Source of the DNA: Mesobacillus maritimus
GTDB taxonomy: Bacteria > Bacillota > Bacilli > Bacillales > Cytobacillaceae
DNA: 64,000 bases
Reading direction: 5' to 3'
Assembly: GCF_019749255.1 (NCBI RefSeq)
Contig: NZ_JACWFH010000007.1
Location: 1 to 64,000, forward strand
The notes under the pieces were generated by a model that was not told the origin of the DNA, ran no database searches, and saw nothing but the letters and a program-made list of their open reading frames with translations. This document shows, in pieces, positions 44,948-52,176 of the stretch. Within the stretch, counting starts at the first letter, position 1; each line of letters begins with the position of its first letter. A program made the translations under genes and the position numbers.

Positions 44948-45550
44948 ATGTCAGAAGAACAAACAAATAATCCTTATGATTCATTTAGACGTCTTAGTGT
45001 GATGTGGGAAAAAGGATTAAATGATATATTGCTAACATCACTCGATAATAAAGAATTGATCCGTATGACAAATCTAGGAGTAGGCATGCATTCAAGGTAT
45101 ATTCAAAGGCTTAAGAGAAACCAAGAATTAATGGCAAATATGATGAACATCCCAACTAAACGTGATGTTGCCAGTGTGGCGAAACTAACCGTACAAGCGG
45201 AAGAAAAGGTCGACACACTCCAGCAGCAAATCTGGACTTTACAAGATAGTTTCACTTTAGCCAATAAAGAGCAACAACAATTTATTAAAGAGATGATGGA
45301 ATTTAATCAAAAGCTCAATAAAGAGTGGGAAAAGTTATCAACTGACTTTACAGAAGCAAGGAAACTTACTGGTGAACTCAAGAAACTAAAAAAAGAGTTG
45401 ACGGCTTCAGAAGAAATAAAGGCAGCTTTAGAAGATGTTAAGAAAGAGTTAGTTCATCTAAGGGAAACAAAAGATGAGGTCGATCAGTTAAAAAAGCTAT
45501 TGAAGAAAGAAAAAGAAGAAGCAGTTCTTATAACTGGCGGAACAAAATAA
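44948..45550 (+). CDS. phaR: PHA synthase subunit PhaR (class IV)
   Basis: A 200-residue, mostly helical protein encoded directly before phaC. It starts with an NPYDSFRRLSVMWEKGLND segment, has MMNIPTKRDVASVAKLTVQAEEKVD (the family's NVPTxxDVAxVA motif) near residue 80, and then a long charged coiled coil to the end. PhaR is needed with PhaC for class IV PHA synthase activity in Bacillus. The long Lys/Glu-rich C-terminal coil makes it longer than typical PhaR. The ATG at 44948 follows AGGGGTGAAGGA; the GTG at 44939 lies inside this sequence. Confidence 0.82.
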   Translation: MSEEQTNNPYDSFRRLSVMWEKGLNDILLTSLDNKELIRMTNLGVGMHSRYIQRLKRNQELMANMMNIPTKRDVASVAKLTVQAEEKVDTLQQQIWTLQDSFTLANKEQQQFIKEMMEFNQKLNKEWEKLSTDFTEARKLTGELKKLKKELTASEEIKAALEDVKKELVHLRETKDEVDQLKKLLKKEKEEAVLITGGTK

Positions 45551-45571
45551 GGGTGAAAGGGAGTAGGACGG

Positions 45572-46630
45572 ATGGCAGCGATAACAAAATGTAAATTACC
45601 AGTAACGAATTTGGAAACTGAGAGGGACCGTTGGCGTAACCTTTATAAAGTTTTGAACGAACCGAAGCCTGAGATAGTCCCTTCACCTAGACAAGCCGTA
45701 TGGAAAAAAAATAAGTCAGTTCTGTGGTATTACCCAGCCCAAGAAAAAAAATATGATATCCCTTTATTTTTGGTGTATTCACTTTTAAATAAACCCTATA
45801 TCCTCGATATTTCGGAAAAAAACAGTGTGGTTGGCAATCTTACTAAACAAGGTTACGATGTGTATATGTATGATTGGGGCTCCCCAGGGCTAGAAGATAA
45901 GGATATCTCGTTGGACAATTATTTATTAGATTATTTAGAAATGGCGATAAGAGTTGCGTTAAGACATGCCAAAGCACCAGAAATTTCATTAGTAGGTTAC
46001 TGCATTGGTGGAACATTATCAGCAATGTTAGCGTCGATTACAGATCTTCCGATAAAAAACCTAGTTTTAGCTGCTGTTCCGATTGACTATAGTAACTTTA
46101 TTCTACCGGATAAATGGGTAAAGGCGATACAGAGTGGGAGCTTGAGTCTTGACCAAATGATTGATGCCTATGAAGTCATTCCATCTGAGTTTTTATATGC
46201 AACATTTTTAGCTTTGCAAGGGTTTAATATTGGACCGAACGTCAATCTTGTGACACGTGGCCATGACCATACCTATGTGGATAAGTGGCGCAGAATGGAT
46301 AAATGGACAAAAGACGCGGTCACATTTTCTGGTTCTGCTTTTAAACAAATGCTAAATGATTTATATAAGGATAATAAGCTGGTTAAGGGTGAAATGGTCA
46401 TTGGGGGGAAAAAGGTAGACTTGAGTAATATTAAATGCAGTCTATTGGTTATCACCTCAACAAGGGATGAATTAGTTCTAGAAAGCCAGAGCCTTCCTGT
46501 TATGGACTTAGTTAGTAGTGAAGATAAGACCTATCAGCTAGAAGAGGCTGGTCATGTATCCATTTGCTTAACTGGCCAGTTTGCTTTTGCAGTTGCCCCA
46601 TGGCTCGAGACCCGTTCAAATTTAAATTAA
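45572..46630 (+). CDS. phaC: PHA synthase catalytic subunit PhaC (class III/IV)
   Basis: A 352-residue alpha/beta-hydrolase. The lipase-like box with the catalytic Cys is SLVGYCIGGTLSAM near residue 145; the catalytic Asp is in TSTRDELV and the His in EEAGHVSICL. VYDWGSPG-type DVYMYDWGSPG lies near residue 95. It polymerises 3-hydroxyacyl-CoA to polyhydroxyalkanoate on granule surfaces. It lies 21 bases after phaR. The usual neighbours phaB, phaQ and phaP are not in this window, so precursor supply must be encoded elsewhere or come from beta-oxidation. Confidence 0.93.
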   Translation: MAAITKCKLPVTNLETERDRWRNLYKVLNEPKPEIVPSPRQAVWKKNKSVLWYYPAQEKKYDIPLFLVYSLLNKPYILDISEKNSVVGNLTKQGYDVYMYDWGSPGLEDKDISLDNYLLDYLEMAIRVALRHAKAPEISLVGYCIGGTLSAMLASITDLPIKNLVLAAVPIDYSNFILPDKWVKAIQSGSLSLDQMIDAYEVIPSEFLYATFLALQGFNIGPNVNLVTRGHDHTYVDKWRRMDKWTKDAVTFSGSAFKQMLNDLYKDNKLVKGEMVIGGKKVDLSNIKCSLLVITSTRDELVLESQSLPVMDLVSSEDKTYQLEEAGHVSICLTGQFAFAVAPWLETRSNLN

Positions 46631-46645
46631 AAAAATAGTCAGTAA

Positions 46646-46680
46646 AAAAAGCGGGAGGGTCTACTCTCGCTTTTTTTTAC
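46646..46680 (+). terminator. Terminator of phaRC
   Basis: GCGGGAG (46651-46657) / CTCTCGC (46664-46670) extended by A/T runs, eight T at the end. Confidence 0.85.
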
Positions 46681-46736
46681 TGCAGAAAGGATACGAGTTG
46701 GATACTTAGAGAAGCACATAAACAATTGTATAAGGA

Positions 46737-46901
46737 TTAATGCTTTGTTTTATATTTCATTGCTAGCATGATTAATTTATCAAGATCTTGACTTATTTTT
46801 AAGGCTTCATCAGATGAAATACCCTTTACCGAGGCTAAATTGGTCATTTGATTTCTTTTCACTTCGATGATTTGTTGTAAATTTTCGTACATGGTTAACA
46901 A
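46737..46901 (-). CDS. Spo0E-like sporulation regulatory protein
   Basis: A 54-residue protein of two helices: MYENLQQIIEVKRNQMTNLA and DEALKISQDLDKLIMLAMKY. The SQDLD near the second helix is the Spo0E family signature (S/x-Q-x-L-D), used by phosphatases that remove phosphate from Spo0A. Start choice: TTG 46901 lies eight bases after GGAGG; the ATG at 46892 is 14 bases away and is the alternative. Confidence 0.8.
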   Translation of the reverse strand: MLTMYENLQQIIEVKRNQMTNLASVKGISSDEALKISQDLDKLIMLAMKYKTKH

Positions 46902-47304
46902 AAAGACCACCTCCGAGTAATAACGAATGTTTGTTGTTGAAAATAATGTTATCACAGTATAAAACTATATTACTAGGTTAACTTGTGTTTTTTTACCATA
47001 TTTATGAACAAATTATGACAATTTGAAACAATGACTTCCATGAATCCTACCATATATATAAATTAGCAACCATAATACTTTTTCCGGTTCATCTATATAA
47101 AGTATTGCCTAGTTCACTTAAAAATTGTCTCCTAAAAAAAGATGTAAGAAATCTTTACATGAATGATGATAAATATGTGAGCCTAGATTATATTAAAACT
47201 AATCAGAATATAAAAATTGAGAATAGCGTGAAACCCAATTGTCTTTTTAGTTACGATAAGTTACATCTTGGTTCTATAAAATTATTAGATAAGGAGAGAG
47301 CGAT
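46902..47304. other. Gap, no supported gene
   Basis: About 400 AT-rich bases. A frame from 47105 to 47320 is open but has no binding site and overlaps the next gene out of frame. A weak hairpin GATGTAAG/CTTTACAT lies near 47140-47160. I see nothing else. Confidence 0.4.
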
Positions 47305-47493
47305 ATGGGAACGAGAATAGCTGCTGTTGGTGATAACATTGTTTCAATCAAAGGAATAAAGGGAAAAGTAGAGAAAGTAAAAGAAAACTCCGTGATAGTG
47401 GAAATTATCGAAAACCTTTCGGAATATGAATTTATAAACAATCGAACAGTGGTTTCTCATAAAAATTATATGGTCATTGATTTTGTGCAGTAG
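47305..47493 (+). CDS. YkvS-like protein (DUF2187)
   Basis: A 62-residue beta-rich protein. It follows the YkvS/DUF2187 pattern: VGDNIVSIKGIKGKVEKVKE, NSVIVEI, then NRTVVSHKNYMVID. The family is a small KOW/SH3-like barrel of unknown function found in Bacillus. Ribosome binding site AAGGAGAG. It is the first of several very small genes in this stretch. Confidence 0.8.
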   Translation: MGTRIAAVGDNIVSIKGIKGKVEKVKENSVIVEIIENLSEYEFINNRTVVSHKNYMVIDFVQ

Positions 47494-47600
47494 GTCTCCA
47501 ATTCGGAGGCTTATTTATGTTTATTCCAAGCCTAGGTCATAAATTTTGTTTTTTAGTGGAAAACTAAAAATAAAAGGAATGAAATGAGCGGAGGGAAGAG

Positions 47601-47753
47601 ATGGATAAAAAAGCAAAATTAACTCAGTTATTACAAGAATATGGGTATCCTCAAGAAGCTATTAATGATTTTATGAAGGATACTGAGGAGTTAAATTATG
47701 AAGAGGCGAGGAAACGGATTTTGCCTTATAAAGATATCACTGCAGAAAGATAA
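47601..47753 (+). CDS. Hypothetical 50-residue protein
   Basis: A short frame with a strong ribosome binding site (GGAGGGAAG) eight bases before ATG. The product is charged and helical: MDKKAKLTQLLQEYGYPQEA, then NDFMKDTEELNYEEARKRIL. The first part resembles a UBA-like or small helical repeat, but I recognise no family. Codon use is like the neighbours. Confidence 0.6.
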   Translation: MDKKAKLTQLLQEYGYPQEAINDFMKDTEELNYEEARKRILPYKDITAER

Positions 47754-47801
47754 CTGCCAATTTCAACAACCTTATTTGCAAAGGGGAGGCTTACTAATTA
47801 T

Positions 47802-47981
47802 ATGAAAGAGAACAGTATGAACAATAAACATGATGGAACACACACAAATCATGCTGATAAAAAGAAACCAGAAAATGGGCTTTATGGGATTGCAGCAGAA
47901 ATGAGTCTCCAATCGGTTAATTTTGCAACAACGGAAAATGCTTATTTAAATGAACATTTCCAAGAAGAAGCAGACGATTAA
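47802..47981 (+). CDS. Hypothetical 59-residue acidic/polar protein
   Basis: The ATG is preceded by AGGGGAGG, about 13 bases away. The product is polar: MKENSMNNKHDGTHTNHADK then GLYGIAAEMSLQSVNFATTE and an acidic end. It has no membrane segment. Asn/His-rich starts are common among small spore proteins, but no family is recognised. A terminator follows at 48011. Confidence 0.55.
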   Translation: MKENSMNNKHDGTHTNHADKKKPENGLYGIAAEMSLQSVNFATTENAYLNEHFQEEADD

Positions 47982-48009
47982 AGTCTTTTAACAATGTGAA
48001 TGATATTTT

Positions 48010-48038
48010 TGCTTGTAAGTTTCCCTTACAGGCTTTTC
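48010..48038 (+). terminator. Terminator of the small-gene group
   Basis: GCTTGTAAG (48011-48019) / CTTACAGGC (48025-48033) with one G-T pair, followed by TTTT. Confidence 0.65.
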
Positions 48039-48108
48039 GTATTTTTCCCATTTTACTGCCATTTTTGGTAGTGAAAGTGGTATAATGGAAGGAAAGAGGG
48101 GGGATTGT

Positions 48109-48309
48109 ATGGTTATTCATCAAAATATGTCACCTAAGGCGGTTATTGAAATTTGGGGTAACACGCTTGATGTGTTTAAAAATTATTCTGTACCCATCTC
48201 TGGAAATCCATTAAATTCTTTGGTTCATGAAGAGACATTGCCGCAATTACTTGAGGAGTTAAATCAAACAATAGGTAGCCCGGTCACTGGTCCTATGGAG
48301 AGTAACTAA
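48109..48309 (+). CDS. Small DUF1858/ScdA-N-like protein lacking cysteines
   Basis: A 66-residue protein. The pattern MSPKAVIEIWGNTLDVFKNY, then LNSLVHEETLPQLLEELNQ follows the DUF1858 and ScdA N-terminal (DUF542) domains, in which a helix ending in VFxxYGI is followed by a Cys-containing loop. Here the loop reads SVPISGNPLN and has no Cys, so redox or iron binding through it is not possible. The ATG at 48109 follows AGAGGGGGG; the frame is open eight codons further up. Function unknown. Confidence 0.6.
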   Translation: MVIHQNMSPKAVIEIWGNTLDVFKNYSVPISGNPLNSLVHEETLPQLLEELNQTIGSPVTGPMESN

Positions 48310-48358
48310 TACATTCTTTGCGATAAAAATATAGCATAATCTATTTTTTACAATTGGA

Positions 48359-48392
48359 AAAAGGGAGCTTGGGATACTCAAGCTTCCTTTTC
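48359..48392 (+). terminator. Terminator after the DUF1858-like gene
   Basis: AAGGGAGCTTG (48361-48371) / CAAGCTTCCTT (48379-48389), with one mismatch, followed by TTCT. Confidence 0.75.
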
Positions 48393-48533
48393 TGTGTTTT
48401 TTTATTTTTATTTCTATGATAAGGAAAATGGTTGAACTATGTTTTCCTTGAAAATTAGGGTGAATGCGAATAAGTTTTTAACCGATTTAAGTTAATTGGC
48501 ATTTGAATGGTAACTTGATACATTCAGCTTTTT

Positions 48534-49028
48534 CTACAATAAATCATGATTAAGGGCGTGTGATAGGGATTCAATCGCTTGCCTAACTTCTCTTTGATTT
48601 TCAAGTGTATTCATTTTTTCTCTAGCATGAAGGAGGACGGGACGAACGGATTCAATCGAGCGTCCAAATTGGTACATCCAATCATATCGAGGAACCATCC
48701 AAGTATGAAAATGATGGGTTGTGTCTTCATTATAGAAATAATAAACATGTTCTATTCCTAATAGCTCTCTTTGAGCCTTACGAAGTTTCTGGAGGATATT
48801 CATATAATCCTGCATCTCAATTTCTGTTAATTCATCTAGACATGTAAGGTGTCGTTTTGAAGCAAGGATGACTAACCCCTTTATTGGGTACGCAACATCT
48901 TGATGAGCATGAAAATATTCTGTTTCAATAATGGTACCACCATCAGGAGTAATGATCCCATTTGTAATTGCACAGCTTAAACATTCAACTTCAACTGTTT
49001 CCCCATTTGCCAATATAATCGTTCTCAT
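48534..49028 (-). CDS. HIT-family protein
   Basis: A 164-residue protein with HIT/GalT-like features: a Cys pair region VECLSCAITNG, the strand YPIKGLVILASKRHLTCLDELT, and TTHHFHTWMVPRYDWM near residue 105, in which HHFHTW stands for the histidine triad (HxHxW rather than HxHxH). HIT proteins hydrolyse or transfer nucleotidyl groups. The triad change resembles the GalT/DUF4931 branch. Ribosome binding site AGGAG. Stand-alone gene. Confidence 0.75.
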   Translation of the reverse strand: MRTIILANGETVEVECLSCAITNGIITPDGGTIIETEYFHAHQDVAYPIKGLVILASKRHLTCLDELTEIEMQDYMNILQKLRKAQRELLGIEHVYYFYNEDTTHHFHTWMVPRYDWMYQFGRSIESVRPVLLHAREKMNTLENQREVRQAIESLSHALNHDLL

Positions 49029-49165
49029 TCGGTATCTCCTTTACCAATTCTTTTCGGAAGTCATGCCCCAAGAAATTTTTTGTTAAATTTGAATTAAAAC
49101 ATTTAAAAAGTGGCTAATAATAAAGGCATTATCACCAACAGTAACTTTAATAGGGGATACACGAA

Positions 49166-50776
49166 TTAGTTTAGCTCTTTTTTCTTAATGCCTTCAGTGA
49201 AAATCCGCAACGGAGTGGTTATTTTCCACGATTTACTGTTTATGATATTCTGTAGTCTCTTATGCAAATATTTGTGTTCGTCCTCCACAATGGAAAGCCT
49301 TTGTTCTAATTGTTTTATTTTAACTTCCTTTTCTCTCAACTCTTCACTTAAAGAGTGTTGTTTTTCAGTCATTTCATTTTCCCCCATTGTGTTTTTGAAC
49401 TGCATGACAAGTACTTCTAAATCCTCTAAGGCAGGAAGGAGGTCACTTGATATATTGGTTTCGATTCCAAGACGTCCTATTTTTTGAAAATAAAAGAGAA
49501 TAACCGCATATAGAAAAAAGATACGTTCAATGGTGCTTAGCCTCTGACCGTTAGGATTATCATCTAAGTAAAGAGTCTTTATTGTAGAATAAGGAACTAG
49601 TAAACTAGTTAAATATCTAGCAATGTCAATAAAATGAGGTCCAATTGTATAAGTGCTCCAATCAAGAATTCGTGGTAACCCATCGTTTTGATTAACAATC
49701 ACATTTTGATAACCGAGATCTCCATGTAATAACCCATAATGTTTTGTGGGGTGAATATAGTTGTATAACTGATTCCTCATAATGGACTCTTCTAACCTGG
49801 TGATTACCTGTGTTGCAGCTTTTGGATATTTTTGTTGCTTAATGATTAACTTTAATGAATCAAATAGTTTAGTATTATATTTTTTTTCGTGAATGTGAGT
49901 AAAAAAGTGGACAACAGAAATCGCCCTTCCTCTTTTAAATTGATAAACGTAATTGGGGCGCGGGTAGTTATGTATAACCTGTTCATACCGAATCGAAGAA
50001 ATTTGTTGGCTTAGTTGGACTACGGCCTTTAGAGGCTGTTTGTCATTTTGTATGGAATCAATCATCTCAATGGTTAAATACAAGATACCGTCAATAATTT
50101 GGGAATCGATATATTTTGGGGTAAAACCCTTTAAATGGGTGAACTCTGTACATACTTGCTTATAGAAGCTCTCTTCACGACCAGCTCCAGTTTTTTTATT
50201 ACTATAGGGCGAAATTTTCGTGAAAAACCTTTTTCCCTGATAAGTATGGATAAAACCACCTAGATTGTTTTTACCATCTACATAGATATAGTTTGATTTT
50301 ACATCTGAAGTGTTTTCAGCAAAACCACTCTGTATATTTTTAACTAACTTATTAAATGGGATTTGGTGCTTACATTCCAGACCATTTTTATAAGCTGTTT
50401 TTGCTTTTTTTCGATTAGATAAAAAAGAATAGGTTCTCCCTAAATAGAAATGGTAGTCTGCTAGTTGTGGCTGCCAATTTACCAAGGTTTTCGCCACGTT
50501 ATTCGCGGAAATCCAATCACCTAAAAAATCGTACAAATGGTAAAATTCTAGCAATACGGGTTCGCTATTTGGGTGCTGTTTCATTCCCTTTTTTAAAACC
50601 TCTTTTGCCGCATTAGTTTGGCTAATTATTCGAAGGCTACGTGCATATGAAACAAAAACGGTATCCTCACATTGTTCACTATTTTCATGCAAGTATTGTT
50701 TATAGCAATCAATTGCATTTTGCCATTTATGCTCTCGTTGAAATTGTTGAGCTTGTGTTAATAAAGGTGTTTCCAA
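49166..50776 (-). CDS. TPR, aminoglycoside-phosphotransferase-like kinase and coiled-coil protein
   Basis: A 536-residue three-part protein. Residues about 1-150 are TPR-like repeats (AIDCYKQYLHENSE, YHFYLGRTYSFLSNRKKAKT). Residues about 175-440 are a kinase-like (APH/CotS-type) fold with catalytic LLHGDLGYQNVIVN and metal-binding RILDWSTY. Residues about 455-510 form a coiled coil, and the end has NSKSWKITTPLRIF, a tail also seen on glycosyltransferases of the teichuronic/spore polysaccharide type. I infer a sugar or polysaccharide kinase acting at the cell or spore surface. TTG 50776 has AGGAAG eight bases away; GTG 50785 overlaps that site. Confidence 0.65.
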   Translation of the reverse strand: METPLLTQAQQFQREHKWQNAIDCYKQYLHENSEQCEDTVFVSYARSLRIISQTNAAKEVLKKGMKQHPNSEPVLLEFYHLYDFLGDWISANNVAKTLVNWQPQLADYHFYLGRTYSFLSNRKKAKTAYKNGLECKHQIPFNKLVKNIQSGFAENTSDVKSNYIYVDGKNNLGGFIHTYQGKRFFTKISPYSNKKTGAGREESFYKQVCTEFTHLKGFTPKYIDSQIIDGILYLTIEMIDSIQNDKQPLKAVVQLSQQISSIRYEQVIHNYPRPNYVYQFKRGRAISVVHFFTHIHEKKYNTKLFDSLKLIIKQQKYPKAATQVITRLEESIMRNQLYNYIHPTKHYGLLHGDLGYQNVIVNQNDGLPRILDWSTYTIGPHFIDIARYLTSLLVPYSTIKTLYLDDNPNGQRLSTIERIFFLYAVILFYFQKIGRLGIETNISSDLLPALEDLEVLVMQFKNTMGENEMTEKQHSLSEELREKEVKIKQLEQRLSIVEDEHKYLHKRLQNIINSKSWKITTPLRIFTEGIKKKELN

Positions 50777-50960
50777 TATTTTCACTTCCTTATTACTGTA
50801 AATTTATCAGGAACTACTAAATAAAGTCAATGTAAACAAAAAGCTTTATTTGGATATAGAGGTTTGAGGAGAAAGTAAACCCTTTGAATGGGAGAAAAGC
50901 CTGAAGTTACAAAATACTGTTTTATTTTCTGAGAAGCATATTTTCCACGAAGGGTAAAAA

Positions 50961-51024
50961 TAATTACTTTATAAAGTAATTATTAGTTGCTTTAAATGGT
51001 AATTTATATTACTCTTTAAAGTAA
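50961..51024 (+). promoter_or_regulatory. Two related palindromes upstream of the HTH/F1-beta gene
   Basis: TAATTACTTTATAAAGTAATTA (50961-50982) is a perfect 22-base palindrome. TTACTCTTTAAAGTAA (51009-51024) is a 16-base near-copy of its centre, 13 bases before the start codon and overlapping the ribosome binding site. The common core is TTACTTT-n-AAAGTAA. The gene behind encodes an HTH protein, so these are likely its own operators. Confidence 0.65.
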
Positions 51025-51036
51025 GGAGGGGATAAA

Positions 51037-52086
51037 TTGGAAAAATTGAGATTAAATGTACCTTTATTACGAAAAAGGGTACCAAATTTAACAAGTGCTG
51101 CCCGGTCCGTTGGATTACGCCCGGCGACTGTTTCAAATCTATGTACGGGGAAAATACCTGTTGGTCGATCAGAGGTACGTACTTTAGTTGCGCTTGCCTC
51201 ATTAGCACAATGCACTCTGGATGAATTAATTTTAAGAGGGGAGACGGTGGAGATGATTGAAACGAAAATTAAAACGGTGGATTTGTTTGCACCCATTGTC
51301 AAAGGGGGCACGGTTGGCCTCGTTGCCCGACCTGGTATGGGACAATTAGTCGTACTTGCTGAGTTGTTTCACAGATTAAAAAAAGAAGGATATAAAACCA
51401 TCTTCCTTATGCCTGAGGAAAATCATCCAGAATTGATGGATTTAACTGGGGAAGTAGATGTAGTAGTGGACAGTATCGATAAAGCATATGAGGAAATGAA
51501 AGCAGTTGCTCCAAAACAAGATGTTATATTCACTGCAGATCGTTCACATGTTTTAACTGGAGAAATTTATGACTTACAACAAAAGATAGAGGAAACAGAA
51601 GTACAATCTGTGACGACAATCCTACTTGATTTAAAGGGTGCATCTGTAGATGAAGATTTACCATATGGTCCACTTGAAACCTTATGGCAATTTGATGCCG
51701 ATCTTGCTGCTAGGCATAAATTTCCTGCTGTTAACCCAATTTACTCTACATCTTCCGTTCTTGAAGTTGCTCATCTAGAACAAACTCATCTTACCGTTCA
51801 ACAAAAAGCCCAAAAACTATTGCGTCGTTATCGTGAATTACGTTCCTTAGTAAATGTAAAGGGAATAGATGGAATCCCAGCATCTGAAGTTCAGGTGTAT
51901 AACAGAGGGGAACGTTTAGAAGCCTATCTTACACAACCATTTTTCGTTGCGGAAGACTTTACGGGAATTAAAGGGGAAGAAGTTGCCCTTGAAACGACCT
52001 TAAACGATATTCGCAAAATTATTGATGGTGGAGCCGACTCTCAGACAGTTGAATCACTCAATTTTATTGGCAAACTATCAGTTTAA
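51037..52086 (+). CDS. HTH domain fused to a degenerate F1-ATPase beta-like domain
   Basis: A 349-residue protein. Residues about 5-68 are an HTH of the XRE/LacI kind: LTSAARSVGLRPATVSNL then EVRTLVALASLAQCTLDELI. Residues about 75-349 follow the F1 beta subunit: TKIKTVDLFAPIVKGGTVGL against beta's [20 protein letters not shown], then a P-loop position ARPGMGQLVVLAEL in which GKT is replaced by GQL, then YSTSSVLEVAHL, VQKxLxRYRELRSLVNVKGID and LTQPFFVAEDFTGIKGEEV, all in beta order. Nucleotide hydrolysis is unlikely because the P-loop Lys is lost. The TTG start (51037) follows AAGGAGGGG. It stands alone behind two palindromes. Role unknown. Confidence 0.8.
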   Translation: MEKLRLNVPLLRKRVPNLTSAARSVGLRPATVSNLCTGKIPVGRSEVRTLVALASLAQCTLDELILRGETVEMIETKIKTVDLFAPIVKGGTVGLVARPGMGQLVVLAELFHRLKKEGYKTIFLMPEENHPELMDLTGEVDVVVDSIDKAYEEMKAVAPKQDVIFTADRSHVLTGEIYDLQQKIEETEVQSVTTILLDLKGASVDEDLPYGPLETLWQFDADLAARHKFPAVNPIYSTSSVLEVAHLEQTHLTVQQKAQKLLRRYRELRSLVNVKGIDGIPASEVQVYNRGERLEAYLTQPFFVAEDFTGIKGEEVALETTLNDIRKIIDGGADSQTVESLNFIGKLSV

Positions 52087-52136
52087 TATAATCATTCATT
52101 TTTGATGATATGTGACTCAAAATGAAAACGAAAACA

Positions 52137-52176
52137 GAAGGCTAGGCACCCTCAAAAATGAGCGTACCTGGCCTTA
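52137..52176. terminator. Bidirectional terminator
   Basis: AAGGCTAGG (52139-52147) / CCTGGCCTT (52167-52175), with one G-T pair, followed by ATTTTAT on the plus strand. It lies between convergent genes. Confidence 0.6.

Noticed and set aside
47105-47320. 71-codon frame upstream of the YkvS-like gene
   Set aside because: No ribosome binding site, AT-rich composition only, overlap with the start of the YkvS-like gene in another frame, no recognisable protein pattern.
51037-52086. Misplaced atpD or flagellar/secretion ATPase
   Set aside because: The N-terminal barrel of F1 beta is replaced by an HTH, the P-loop has lost Lys and Thr, and there are no atp, fli or type III secretion genes around.
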